Assembly: GCA_945898095.1 (NCBI GenBank)
Contig: CAMDHE010000006.1
Coordinates: 1-64,000 of the forward strand
Length of the DNA stretch: 64,000 bases
Direction: 5' to 3'
DNA from: Roseateles toxinivorans
Lineage (GTDB): Bacteria > Pseudomonadota > Gammaproteobacteria > Burkholderiales > Burkholderiaceae_C
The position numbers and the translations under genes are program-made. A model generated the notes under the pieces. That model was not told the origin of the DNA. It was given only the letters and a program-made list of their open reading frames with translations, and searched no databases. Positions 10,275 to 20,266 of this stretch are shown piece by piece. How positions within the stretch are numbered: the stretch's first letter is position 1; every line of letters begins with the position of its first letter.

Positions 10275-12104
10275 TTGATCGAAAATCACCGATTAACCCG
10301 AATGAGCGAACAGCCTGCCCGATCCAACTCGCCAGTCAGCTCTTTAAGTGTGCTGGAGAGCGCCAGCAGCGGTGCCATCCTGCCACCGCCGGAGCCGATG
10401 CCCCTGCCGGACCACCGCACGCGGCTGCCGATGCGCGACGGCGTGCGTTTGGATACCTATGTCTGGCTGCCAGACTCCGCGATTGCCACCAAGCAGCAAG
10501 TGCCTTGCATCTTGCTGAGGACGCCGTACAAGGAGTCAGTCATGGGATTCCGGCGGCTGGGCGTACTGCGCTACGTCGATGCCGGCTACGCAGTCGTGAT
10601 CCAACAGATCCGAGGCGTCGGACAGAGCGAAGGTCGTTTCACCTTCAATGCCCCGCATGACCGTAGCGATGGCTATGACACCGTGGAATGGATCGCTGCT
10701 CAAGACTGGTGCAGCGGTGCTGTGGGCATGGATGGCAGCAGCTATGTTGGCATGACACAGTTGACTGCCGCCAGCGAGCAGCCGCCCCACTTGCGCTGCA
10801 TCGTGCCGGCCGTGCCCTGCGTCGACTTCTTCCGCGAGGTGCCGTACCGCGGCGGCGTGTTCTCGCGGCAGCACACCATCAATTGGACTCGACTCCTGCA
10901 AATTGAGTCATTGAACGAGCTGAAATCAGGGTTCTCTGGCACCATGCCGGCCTTGTCTCAACCAGAGGTTCTGCAGCGCTTGCTATCCCGTCCGGCCCTT
11001 GACGCTGCGGATGGCGAGCTCATCGGCGATTTTCTCGGTCATTACCGCGACGCGCTGGAACATCCGACTTTTGACGAGTGGTTTCAGGCCCGTACCTTGT
11101 CGCCGGCTGACTATGCCCGCATCGACATTCCGACCCTGGTGGTCAATGGCAACTTTGACCTCGCCATCGGCGCCATGAACTTGTGGCGCCAGTTGGAGGC
11201 GAACCTGCCAGGCGCCGAGCATCGCCGTTTGCTGGTCGGCCCCTGGGATCACGGGCAGTGCTATGCCGGGGGTACCGCCAGCTATGGCCCGTACACGATG
11301 GGTGACCATTCGGTGGTCGATCTCGTCGCCTTGCGGCTGGCCTTTTTCGACCAGCACCTTAAGCGGCAAGGCTCAGGCCCCGATCTCGGTGGGCGCGTCA
11401 CGGCCTTCATCACCGGCGCCAACGAATGGCGTCATTTCGACAGCTATCCGCCGGTCGGCGTGATTCCCCTGCACCTGTACCTGTCCAGCGGTGGGCGCGC
11501 CAACTCGGCGCGCGGCGACGGTCGCTTGCTGCGCGAGCCGCCAGCCGGCGCGCAGCCGCCAGACTGTTTCGTCGACGACCCGACCCTGCCTTTCGTACCG
11601 GCCCTGGCTTCTGCCCTTGAAGCGTCCGTTTTGCTGGATCTGCGCGAGCGCGAGCGTGACTTCGAGACGCTGGTCTATGACAGTGGTGCGCTGACCGAGC
11701 CGCTGACCCTGTTTGGTGAAGGCGAGGTCGACATATTTGTCGCAGTCGACGCGCCGGACGCCGACCTCATGCTTTGGCTGGCCGAGCGCCGCGCCGATGG
11801 CAAGACCGTCAAGCTGGCCACAGGTCAACTGCGCCTGCGCTATCACGGCGGTTTTGACGCCGAGCGCCTGCTGACGCCGGGCGAGGTGGTCAAGGTGACG
11901 ATTCCGCTGACCTATGTGGGCCATCGCATCCCGGCTGGCAGTCATCTGCGCCTGTTGGTCAGCGGATCCAATTTCCCCTCGGCCGACCCCAATCCCCATA
12001 CCGGCGAGCCGATCGCGACCGCGGTCGCGATGCGCAGCGCCGTGCAAACGATCTTCCATGACTCCGCTAGACTCTCGCGCTTGGTCCTGCCGGTATTGCC
12101 ATGA
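10275..12104 (+). CDS. CocE/NonD family hydrolase (S15-like acyl/peptide hydrolase)
   Basis: 609 aa; RDGVRLDTYVWLPD, GMDGSSYVGMTQL nucleophile elbow, C-terminal jelly-roll-like VGHRIPAGSHLRLLVSGSNFP. Confidence 0.85.
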   Translation: MIENHRLTRMSEQPARSNSPVSSLSVLESASSGAILPPPEPMPLPDHRTRLPMRDGVRLDTYVWLPDSAIATKQQVPCILLRTPYKESVMGFRRLGVLRYVDAGYAVVIQQIRGVGQSEGRFTFNAPHDRSDGYDTVEWIAAQDWCSGAVGMDGSSYVGMTQLTAASEQPPHLRCIVPAVPCVDFFREVPYRGGVFSRQHTINWTRLLQIESLNELKSGFSGTMPALSQPEVLQRLLSRPALDAADGELIGDFLGHYRDALEHPTFDEWFQARTLSPADYARIDIPTLVVNGNFDLAIGAMNLWRQLEANLPGAEHRRLLVGPWDHGQCYAGGTASYGPYTMGDHSVVDLVALRLAFFDQHLKRQGSGPDLGGRVTAFITGANEWRHFDSYPPVGVIPLHLYLSSGGRANSARGDGRLLREPPAGAQPPDCFVDDPTLPFVPALASALEASVLLDLRERERDFETLVYDSGALTEPLTLFGEGEVDIFVAVDAPDADLMLWLAERRADGKTVKLATGQLRLRYHGGFDAERLLTPGEVVKVTIPLTYVGHRIPAGSHLRLLVSGSNFPSADPNPHTGEPIATAVAMRSAVQTIFHDSARLSRLVLPVLP

Positions 12105-13237
12105 CGAGTGCGTTTGATGTGATTGTTCTGGGTGCCGGTATGGCCGGAGCCTCGATGGCTGCCGAGCTGGCGCCGCATCGCCGTGTGCTGCTGCTGGAGA
12201 TCGAAGACCAAGCCGGCCGACACGCCACCGGGCGCTCCGCTGCCATGTTCTTCGAAGGTTATGGCAATCAGACCGTGCGGGCGCTGACGCGGGCGAGCCG
12301 GGCTTTTCTCGAACGACCACCTCAGGGCTTTTCTGAGACACCGCTGATGACACCGCGAGCGGCCATGCTGGTGGCCGACGCCGAAGGCGCTCCGCGCCTC
12401 GATGCCCAACTTGGCGACTCGGCCTCGGCCTGGCGGCGGATTACGGTCGAGCAAGCCCTGGCTCTGGTGCCCATCTTGCGGCCGGAGTGGCTGGCGGCGG
12501 CGGCCTTGGACGAATCGGGTTGCGATATGGAGGTTGCGGCCATCCATCAAGGCTTTTTGCGCCTGGCCCGCCAGGCCGGCGCCCAGTTGGTGTTGGGTGC
12601 CGGTGAGCTGAACATCAGCCGCATCGATGGGCAGTGGCAGGTCCAGTCCCGGGCCGGTGCGTTCAGCGCGCCAGTGCTGGTCAATGCCACCGGGGCTTGG
12701 GCTGATCAGGTCGCGCGGCAGGCAGGGGTGCAACCGGTGGGGCTGCAGCCGATGCGGCGCACGGTCGTCACCCTGCCGGTGCCGGAGGGCATGGACAGCC
12801 GCCAATGGCCGATGGTGGTGGATGTGGATGAGACCGTGTACTTCAAGCCCGATGCCGGTCAGTTGCTGCTATCGCCGGCCAATGAGGACCCGATGGACCC
12901 CTGCGATGTCGCGCCTGAAGAACTGGATGTGGCGATCGCGGTGGACCGCTTTGAAACCCTCACCACGGTGCCGGTGCGGCGCCTGAATCACCGCTGGGCC
13001 GGATTGCGCAGCTTTGTTGCCGATCGCTCACCGGTGGCCGGTTTCGACCCCGATATGCCGGGCTTTTTCTGGCTGGCCGGGCAGGGCGGTTACGGCATCC
13101 AGATGGCCCCCGCACTGGCGCGGGCTGCTGCTGCGCTCTTGCTTGGTCAGGATCTTCCGGCGGACATCGCCGCGCAGGGGGTGAGGGCTGAAGATATTGC
13201 CCCGGGCCGCCTGGCTTTGCGTCAGGCCAAGACCTGA
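12101..13237 (+). CDS. FAD-dependent D-amino-acid dehydrogenase/oxidase (D-arginine dehydrogenase DauA-like)
   Basis: 378 aa; GAGMAGASMAAELAPHRRVLLLE, HATGRSAAMF, HRWAGLRSFVADRSPVAGFDP, GQGGYGIQ; 4-bp overlap with upstream ORF. Confidence 0.8.
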   Translation: MTSAFDVIVLGAGMAGASMAAELAPHRRVLLLEIEDQAGRHATGRSAAMFFEGYGNQTVRALTRASRAFLERPPQGFSETPLMTPRAAMLVADAEGAPRLDAQLGDSASAWRRITVEQALALVPILRPEWLAAAALDESGCDMEVAAIHQGFLRLARQAGAQLVLGAGELNISRIDGQWQVQSRAGAFSAPVLVNATGAWADQVARQAGVQPVGLQPMRRTVVTLPVPEGMDSRQWPMVVDVDETVYFKPDAGQLLLSPANEDPMDPCDVAPEELDVAIAVDRFETLTTVPVRRLNHRWAGLRSFVADRSPVAGFDPDMPGFFWLAGQGGYGIQMAPALARAAAALLLGQDLPADIAAQGVRAEDIAPGRLALRQAKT

Positions 13238-13274
13238 CATTCGATGGACCACTGATTCACCCCATAAGGCTCAC

Positions 13275-13745
13275 ATGACTGACAAGACCGTCCAAAGACT
13301 GAACGAACTGGGCATTCAACTGCCACCGGCCCTGACGCCCATCGCCAATTTCCTGCCGGTCACCATTGCCGGCAACATGGCTTACGTGTCCGGTCAGATT
13401 GCCGTGCTCAATGGCGCGATTCAGCACCTCGGTTTATTGGGGCAGGACGTGTCCATCGAACAGGCCCAAGCGGCCGCACGCTTGGCTGCCTTGCATGTGA
13501 TCAGCCAGCTCAATGTGAGCCTGCATGGTCAGTTGGACCGAGTCAAGCAATGCATGCGTCTGGGTGTATTCGTGGCTGCCACCGCAGATTTCAAGGACCA
13601 TCCCAAGGTGGCCAACGGCGCGTCAGATGTGTTGGTGGAGATATTCCAGGAACGCGGCAAGCATGCCCGCGCAGCGGTGGGTGTAGCCAGCCTGCCCTTC
13701 GGCGCCAGCGTCGAGGTGGATGCCATCTTCGAATTGCTGAGCTGA
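13275..13745 (+). CDS. RidA family protein (YjgF/YER057c-like)
   Basis: 157 codons from ATG at 13275; NMAYVSGQIA, KHARAAVGVASLPFGASVEVDAIFE. Confidence 0.85.
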   Translation: MTDKTVQRLNELGIQLPPALTPIANFLPVTIAGNMAYVSGQIAVLNGAIQHLGLLGQDVSIEQAQAAARLAALHVISQLNVSLHGQLDRVKQCMRLGVFVAATADFKDHPKVANGASDVLVEIFQERGKHARAAVGVASLPFGASVEVDAIFELLS

Positions 13746-13927
13746 GGAGACCAGAGCTCAGCCGGGCGTCTGCGCCCGGACGCGGCGGTGAGGCAGGCGC
13801 TGACCGGGTCCTGATTGAGCAGTTGGAGCCGCAGGTGCAGCCCTTCTCGGCTTGCTTTAACACCGCCCGCTAGCGCTGAGTATTCTTGGCCGGGCGGTGA
13901 GGGTTTCGCGCGATTGAAACTGCGGAT

Positions 13928-15937
13928 TCAGCGCACCCCGCCAAGCACCGCCTGACCGATCTTGAAGAAGACGTCGGTGTTGTCCATCACGCCGGTGAAG
14001 AATTTTGCGCCGAGGCCGAAGGCTGACAAGGGAATGTCGGTCGCCGTGTGCACGGCGCTGTCGCCCGGTACCTGGCCGGTCACCATGAAGCCGGTGTTCG
14101 CGTTGCGCGAGTTCGGGCCCGCCGGGTAACTGCTCTGCGGTGCGGTGTCGAAGAACGGTTGCTGGCTGTCGCGCGTCGGCGTGGCATGGGACAGCCAGTT
14201 CTCGTAGCGGTCGGCATTGGCACCGTAACCGATCAGCATCTTGTAATCGACATCGGTGCTTTGCGGATAGCCATCGGCGGCGATGTCGTACTTGGGAAAG
14301 CGTGCGCCCTGGTAAGTGCCGACCAGCTTGTCGCGCAGGTTTTGCACTGTCGGCGCAGCGGTTGCGGCTTGAATCGCGGCCAGCGGTTTGGTCGAGGCAC
14401 CGATGATCGCGGCCCCCGCGCATTCATGGTCAGCCGTGACGATCACCAGCGTGTCGGGGTGGGTCGCGGCGAAGTCCTTGGCTACCTGGACGGCACGGTC
14501 GAACTCGATCACTTCGAGCAACCAGCGGTCGGTGTCCATCAGGTGGGCTTGCTTGTCGATCGAGGCGCCTTCGATCATCGCGACAAAACCCTTTTTGTTG
14601 CGCGACAAGAGTTTCAATGCCGCAGCGGCCATTTCGTCGAGCATCGGCTGGTCAGGGAAGCCGTAGTCGTCGACGATGGTCGATACACCTCGGCGCTTGT
14701 TGATCTTGTCGAAGGCGACATTCATATTGGAGTAGGAAAACAGACCAAGCAGCTTGTCGGTCTTGCCGCTGGCCATCGCTTCCGTCAACCCGGCGCGGTC
14801 GGGTGCATAGGCGAATCCGGCCGACTTGAAATCAGCGATCAGGTCGCGCTGCGGATCCTTGGCGCCAACGGCCGCACCCCAGCCAATGACGAGGTCGCTG
14901 GGCAATTGGTAGTCTGACTTGATGTCGCGCTGCGAGCCGTTGAGGGTCTGAGCGCTGCGTGAACCATCGGCCTTCAACGCGCCGGTATTGGGCAAAAACC
15001 ATTTGCGCCCGCCGCCCATCAGCACGGACAGACCGGTCAATGAGCGGTCGTCGAGGAACTGGTCGACGATGCCAGTGCCATTGCCGCGGTTGGCGGTGTG
15101 CACGGCCATGGCGGCCGGTGTCGCGTCAAACACGTCGGACGTTGTGACGATACCCAGCGACTTGCCTTGCGTGCGGTGCAGGTATTCGGCCAGGTATTCA
15201 ACCCGCGGGTTGTCGAAGGCATCGCTCGTGTCGTCAGGGAACACGCCTTCCTGGTTGTTGTTGGCCTTGTTGCCGGTCACATAGTTGGACATGCCAGGCG
15301 CTGAATCGGTGACCAGGCCGTCCAGCGACGAGGTCATCACCATGCCGGTGAAGGGCGCGCTGTCCATTGCCAGCAACTGCTTGGGTTTGCCCTGGGCATA
15401 GCCGCGGCCGATGATGCGGGCAGCCGTGCGGTGCGTTGCACCCATGCCGTCGCCGAGCAGGATGATGACGTTCTTGACCTGGCGGCCACCGCGTTCGAGT
15501 GCTGCGATTTCAAAATTGCCAAGCGCTTCGATAGTCTGTCCATCGCTCTGTTTGGCCCGGATGCTGAGCTTGTGCAGGCCCGGCTTCAGGTTGGAATAAG
15601 CGCGCTGCGTGACCACGGTGGCATTGACACCAGCCGGCAGGCTCAAGCCGCTGCTGACGCTGCTGCTGGTGCCGGGTTTTGATTCGACCGGCTTGCCGTC
15701 GACCAAGAACTCGAACGAACTCAAGCTGCTGCCGGCATCGAGGCGAACCGTGGCCTGCAGGTCAAAGCGCTGACCCGGCAAGAAGCGCGCAATGATCGGC
15801 GGGTTCGGGTTGCCCGAAGCAAACAGCTCGCTCGGCGGTGTCAGGCGCGAAACCAGCGGTGCTGCACAAGCGCCTGAGGCGAGGCTGGCGAGCAGCAGGG
15901 TGGCGGCAATTTGCTTGAATGGATGGCGCTTGTTCAT
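13928..15937 (-). CDS. alkaline phosphatase (PhoA superfamily), secreted
   Basis: 669 aa; signal peptide; NVIILLGDGMGATHRTAARI, TDSAPGMSNYVTG, IVTADHECAG metal ligands. Confidence 0.85.
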   Translation of the reverse strand: MNKRHPFKQIAATLLLASLASGACAAPLVSRLTPPSELFASGNPNPPIIARFLPGQRFDLQATVRLDAGSSLSSFEFLVDGKPVESKPGTSSSVSSGLSLPAGVNATVVTQRAYSNLKPGLHKLSIRAKQSDGQTIEALGNFEIAALERGGRQVKNVIILLGDGMGATHRTAARIIGRGYAQGKPKQLLAMDSAPFTGMVMTSSLDGLVTDSAPGMSNYVTGNKANNNQEGVFPDDTSDAFDNPRVEYLAEYLHRTQGKSLGIVTTSDVFDATPAAMAVHTANRGNGTGIVDQFLDDRSLTGLSVLMGGGRKWFLPNTGALKADGSRSAQTLNGSQRDIKSDYQLPSDLVIGWGAAVGAKDPQRDLIADFKSAGFAYAPDRAGLTEAMASGKTDKLLGLFSYSNMNVAFDKINKRRGVSTIVDDYGFPDQPMLDEMAAAALKLLSRNKKGFVAMIEGASIDKQAHLMDTDRWLLEVIEFDRAVQVAKDFAATHPDTLVIVTADHECAGAAIIGASTKPLAAIQAATAAPTVQNLRDKLVGTYQGARFPKYDIAADGYPQSTDVDYKMLIGYGANADRYENWLSHATPTRDSQQPFFDTAPQSSYPAGPNSRNANTGFMVTGQVPGDSAVHTATDIPLSAFGLGAKFFTGVMDNTDVFFKIGQAVLGGVR

Positions 15938-16434
15938 TGGATGGATTGAGTTTGTTGTCGAGGATTGGGCGCGAGGGATTCGAGCTTGCTCATGCGCAAG
16001 CGCAGGGCTGATTGGCGGCCGTCTTCTTCAGCTTGAGCGCCGATTTCGAGCCTGCCGGTCACGGCAATCAGGCCGCGCTGGTAAGGCGGCACGGGTCCGG
16101 CCGGATCGAAGTGGATGTAAATCGTTGTGGCGGGCAGATCGTCGGCAAAGCGCTCGTCTTCATCGCCGAGGGTGATCGGCAAAGGTGTCAACAGAAACAG
16201 GCCGGCGGTCGCATCGGCCTCGTCCTGCTTGACCCGATAACCGAGCAGCCTGACTTGCTGGCCCTGCAATTGCAGCAATCTGGCCGTCGGTTCCAGCCCG
16301 AGCGGACCGATCGGCAACTTGAAAAAGTCACGGAACTTCAATTCGGCCGGCGCCTCCTGGGCCAGGGCGGCAGCACCAGCCAGCGCCAGCAGCGCGGCCA
16401 GGATTTTTCGCTTTGTGAACGGCATGTCGATCAA
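15934..16434 (-). CDS. uncharacterised exported protein translationally coupled to the alkaline phosphatase
   Basis: 166 aa with signal peptide; stop overlaps the downstream start (15934-15937). Confidence 0.6.
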   Translation of the reverse strand: MIDMPFTKRKILAALLALAGAAALAQEAPAELKFRDFFKLPIGPLGLEPTARLLQLQGQQVRLLGYRVKQDEADATAGLFLLTPLPITLGDEDERFADDLPATTIYIHFDPAGPVPPYQRGLIAVTGRLEIGAQAEEDGRQSALRLRMSKLESLAPNPRQQTQSIQ

Positions 16435-16484
16435 TAACCTCAGCGCAAGTCGATGCGGAAAAGTTTTGAGAATGCGCGCCTAAT

Positions 16485-16502
16485 GTGTCAAGGCTGTGAC
16501 GA
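16485..16502 (-). promoter_or_regulatory. candidate Pho box upstream of exported protein/alkaline phosphatase
   Basis: Minus strand TCGTCAC-AGCC-TTGACAC (7-4-7 half-site layout). Confidence 0.45.
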
Positions 16503-16572
16503 CCCGACCCCGCTGAAGCTGGGTATTTGATGCGGGGAATCAGTCGATGCAGCCGGCCTGACGCCGCTCAGA

Positions 16573-17574
16573 TCAATCCCGCTTGCGGAAAGCCAGCCAA
16601 CCAGCCAGCACCGTGAAGCTCACGATGATTGCCACGATGACATAAAAGCCATGCGGGTTGTCGGCCAGCGGGATGCCGCCCACATTCATGCCCAACAGGC
16701 CGGCCACCATATTGATCGGTAATGCCAGCACGGTCACGATCGTCAGCGTGAACAGGCTGCGATTGGTCTGCTCACCGATCTGGGCGGCGATTTCTTCCTG
16801 CAACAGTTTGATTCGCTCCTGCAGTTCCGACAGGTCGCGGATCACCAGCGTGAACTCTTCGGTGGCCTGCCTCAGATCATCCAGGCCTGATGCCGGCACC
16901 CAGGGCGGGGGCAGTCGCAGCAATCGAAACAAGGCGCCTGGTTCCGGCGCCAGCAAGCGTTGCAAGCGCACCAGCACTCGGCGCAATTTGCCAAGGTCAG
17001 ACCGCTTGTGGCTGATGCGCCCGGCCAGCAGGCCATCCTCGATGGCATCGACGCGCAAAGTGGCCTCGCGCACGATTCGCACCAATACATCGCCTTGGTC
17101 ATGCAGCAGGTGGTTCAGGAATTCGACCGACGAGTTGAAACAGCAGCCATCTTTGACCGCCTGGCGCAAGCGGTCAATCGAGCGCAGCGGCCGGATTCTT
17201 GCGCTGATCGCCATGCGCGGCCCGACATTGACCCAGAGGCTTTCGATTTCGGAAGGGTCGAAAGCGAACTCGAACGCCACATCGTTGACCACCGCCACCA
17301 AGGTGTCATTGGCGTCTTCGATGCGGGTCGAACGGGAGCCTGCGTGCAGGGCCTCGAAAAATTCGGGCACGACCGGCAGGTTCTGCTTGATCCAGGCTTC
17401 GGCAGCCGCCGTTGCCAGGTTGAAATGCAGCCAGACAAAGCCGTCGCCGGCCGCAGCGTCAGAACGCAGCCATGCCAAGGCTGCGTCCAGATCAAGGGGC
17501 ACGCCGGCGGCGCTGCCCTTGAACAGGTAACCGCAAATCAGGCCGTTCTTGTCTGAGCCGTATTGGGCAATCAT
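16573..17574 (-). CDS. CorA/ZntB family metal ion transporter
   Basis: 333 aa; two C-terminal TMs with GMNVGGIP (GMN motif). Confidence 0.85.
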   Translation of the reverse strand: MIAQYGSDKNGLICGYLFKGSAAGVPLDLDAALAWLRSDAAAGDGFVWLHFNLATAAAEAWIKQNLPVVPEFFEALHAGSRSTRIEDANDTLVAVVNDVAFEFAFDPSEIESLWVNVGPRMAISARIRPLRSIDRLRQAVKDGCCFNSSVEFLNHLLHDQGDVLVRIVREATLRVDAIEDGLLAGRISHKRSDLGKLRRVLVRLQRLLAPEPGALFRLLRLPPPWVPASGLDDLRQATEEFTLVIRDLSELQERIKLLQEEIAAQIGEQTNRSLFTLTIVTVLALPINMVAGLLGMNVGGIPLADNPHGFYVIVAIIVSFTVLAGWLAFRKRD

Positions 17575-17899
17575 TGCTGTGGCCCGGGTTGTGTTGCGTG
17601 AGTCATTTCGTCTATATCCAGTAACCCAAGTTGCCTGTGGTCGACTGGCCGCTTATTGAACGACAGCAAACAACTTTCTGACGTCAGGGCTGCGAGTTTA
17701 GCCCTCGTGGCCGAGGGCCCGCTAACCCGCCGGCGCAGCGGCCCTGCCGGGTCCACCAAGACCTCAGTGCCGAGAATTGGCCATGTCAGAAGCGTGACAT
17801 TTTCACGAATTTTTGATGACGTTGCGCCAAAGCTCGGACGAGTCGATCTGTGACGCTTTGTCACACCCTTGTTGCCTGGGTTTGTGAAACTTTGTCGGT

Positions 17900-17917
17900 C
17901 AGTCATTTGACTGTAAA
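17900..17917 (+). promoter_or_regulatory. candidate Pho box upstream of TonB receptor operon
   Basis: CAGTCAT-TTGA-CTGTAAA ending 24 nt before ATG 17942. Confidence 0.5.
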
Positions 17918-17941
17918 TCTCTTCACTTCAAAGGCTTAGCA

Positions 17942-20203
17942 ATGTCACGCCATCTCAAGTATTCCGTTCTTGCGACTGCAGTCGCAGCCTCCCTCGCGGG
18001 CCTAGTTTCTGCCCCGGCATTTGCCCAATCCGCTGATGCCGAAACAACATCGCTCGAGCGGGTCTCGATCACCATTGGCCGCGGTCAACTGCGCTCGGTC
18101 CAAGGCGTCAATTCGGCAGACTTCGAAGCCGCAACACCGGGCACCAGCCCGCTTGTGACAGTCTCACGTCTGCCTGGCGTGAACTTCCAATCGGCCGACC
18201 CCCTGGGGGCCTATGAGTGGTCGACGCGCTTCACCGTCCGCGCTTTTTCGCAGAACCAACTCGGTTTCACGCTCGATGATGTGCCGCTTGGCGACATGTC
18301 CTATGGCAACTCGAACGGCCTGCATATCAGCCGTGCGATTTCCTCCGAGAATGTCGGCCGCGCCGCGCTCTCGCAAGGCAGCGGCTCGTTGGAAACTGCT
18401 TCGAGCAGCAACCTCGGCGGGACCCTGCAGTTTTACTCGGCTGATCCGTTGAAGAAATTCGGCCTGCAGGCAGCGCAGACGATCGGCAGCAATTCCGATC
18501 GCCGCACCTTCTTGCGCGTCGACAGTGGGTCGACTCAGCTGGGCGAGTTCTTCCTCAGCTACACGAACCAGAACGCCGAAAAGTGGAAGGGCCAGGGCGA
18601 GCAGCGTTCCGAGCAGGTGAACTTCAAGTTCGTCAAGCAGTTCGGCGATAGCCGCCTGTCAGCCTTCGTCAATACCTCCAAGCGCCAGGAAATTGATTAC
18701 CAGGACATGTCGCTGGAAATGATCAAGCGCCTGGGCAATCAGTGGGACAACACCTTCCCGGATTTCGGTGCAGCGTTGAAGTACGCCAACACCGTCTGCG
18801 GCAACGTGATCAAGACGGTACAAACGCCATACAACGCGACTTGCGACGATGCTTATTACGCCGGCTCCGGTTTGCGCAATGACACCTTGTCAGGTGTGAC
18901 ACTGGACGCCAAGCTGGCCGAGAATTTGCGCCTCAAGACCACCGTCTATAGCCACAGCAATGAGGGCCGAGGTCTCTGGTATTCGCCTTACACGGCCTCG
19001 CCCGATGGCACGCCAATTGCCTTGCGCACGACTGAATATGCGATCGATCGCAGTGGTGTCGTCGCCACTATGGAATATGAAATCGGCAGCCATGTGATCA
19101 AAGCCGGCCTCTGGCATGAGGGCAACAACTTTGACCAGGCGCGTCGCTTCTACGCGACCAGCCCGAACAATGTGCCAAGCCCTTATCTGTTCCCGAGCAA
19201 TCCGTTCTTCACCCAGTGGCAGTACGCGTTCAACACCAAGACCGACCAGTTCTCCTTGGCTGACACTTTTGCGGTGTCCAAGGATCTGAGCGTCGGCTTC
19301 GGCTTCAAGTCGCTGCGCGCCACGATCGAAGGCAAGCTGCTGGTGGGTGCCGACAAGCCGAACGACAGCATCACCGCCAGCAACGGCTTCTTGCCGCAAA
19401 TCGGTGCCAATTACCAGTTGTCCAAGACCGACGAGTTGTTCGCTGCGGCTTCACGCAATATGCGTGCTTTCCAGGGCGCAGCAACTGGCGCCACGCCATT
19501 TGCCACCACGGCGGCCGGCTTTGCCGCGATCAAGAACACGCTCAAGCCCGAAACGGCCGACACGGTTGAAGGCGGCTGGCGCACCCAGACGAGCCAGTAC
19601 CAAGGCTCGCTGACCGCCTATGTTGTCAACTTCAAGAACCGCCAACTCGGCACCCAGTCCGGCGCCGGCATCCAGGGCAATCCGACGATTTTGTCGAATG
19701 TGGGTGGCGTCCGTTCGATGGGTCTGGAAGCTGCGTTGTCGCTGCGACTGGCCAAGGTCTTCACCTGGTACAACAGCCTGAGCCTGGGCAATTCGACCTA
19801 TAGCGACAACGTCGTCAGCGACGGTGTGGCTGTGGCCACTTCGGGCAAGACGGTGACGGATGCGCCGGAACAGATGTTCAAGTCAAGCCTGGGCTATGAC
19901 AACGGCACACTGTTCGGCAATCTGGGCCTGGACTATATGTCCAAGCGCTATTACACCTACCTCAATGACGGCTCGGTGCCCGAGCGCACCCTGTTCAATT
20001 TGAGCGGTGGCATGCGTACCAAGGCAGTGGGCGGTTTGTCCGAGGCGACCGTGCAGTTCGGCATTTCCAACCTGTTCGACAAGAAGTACATCTCGACGAT
20101 TGGCTCGAATGGCTTCCAGAACAGCGACACGACCGGCACCGCGCAGACCTTGCTGGTGGGCGCTCCGCGTCAATTGTTCGTGACGATCAGCGGCAAGCTG
20201 TAA
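17942..20203 (+). CDS. TonB-dependent receptor (likely phosphate/organophosphate related by context)
   Basis: 753 aa; signal peptide, plug and barrel; adjacent to phosphatases and an ABC importer. Confidence 0.85.
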   Translation: MSRHLKYSVLATAVAASLAGLVSAPAFAQSADAETTSLERVSITIGRGQLRSVQGVNSADFEAATPGTSPLVTVSRLPGVNFQSADPLGAYEWSTRFTVRAFSQNQLGFTLDDVPLGDMSYGNSNGLHISRAISSENVGRAALSQGSGSLETASSSNLGGTLQFYSADPLKKFGLQAAQTIGSNSDRRTFLRVDSGSTQLGEFFLSYTNQNAEKWKGQGEQRSEQVNFKFVKQFGDSRLSAFVNTSKRQEIDYQDMSLEMIKRLGNQWDNTFPDFGAALKYANTVCGNVIKTVQTPYNATCDDAYYAGSGLRNDTLSGVTLDAKLAENLRLKTTVYSHSNEGRGLWYSPYTASPDGTPIALRTTEYAIDRSGVVATMEYEIGSHVIKAGLWHEGNNFDQARRFYATSPNNVPSPYLFPSNPFFTQWQYAFNTKTDQFSLADTFAVSKDLSVGFGFKSLRATIEGKLLVGADKPNDSITASNGFLPQIGANYQLSKTDELFAAASRNMRAFQGAATGATPFATTAAGFAAIKNTLKPETADTVEGGWRTQTSQYQGSLTAYVVNFKNRQLGTQSGAGIQGNPTILSNVGGVRSMGLEAALSLRLAKVFTWYNSLSLGNSTYSDNVVSDGVAVATSGKTVTDAPEQMFKSSLGYDNGTLFGNLGLDYMSKRYYTYLNDGSVPERTLFNLSGGMRTKAVGGLSEATVQFGISNLFDKKYISTIGSNGFQNSDTTGTAQTLLVGAPRQLFVTISGKL

Positions 20204-20211
20204 TCGCGAAC

Positions 20212-20243
20212 GCCGGCACCGGGAAACTGGTGCCGGCTTTTTG
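20212..20243 (+). terminator. rho-independent terminator
   Basis: GCCGGCACC-gggaaact-GGTGCCGGC followed by TTTTTG. Confidence 0.8.
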
Positions 20244-20266
20244 TCTGATCATTCTCGAAAATTTAC

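Noticed and set aside
13762-13899. GC hairpins (CCGGGCG/CGCCCGG and CACCGCCCG/CGGGCGGTG) as a rho-independent terminator
   Set aside because: No convincing T tract on either strand; may be a structured 3' region but not reported as a terminator.
17849-17865. CRP site
   Set aside because: TGTGA and TCACA are separated by 7 bp rather than the canonical 6, so only reported as an inverted repeat.
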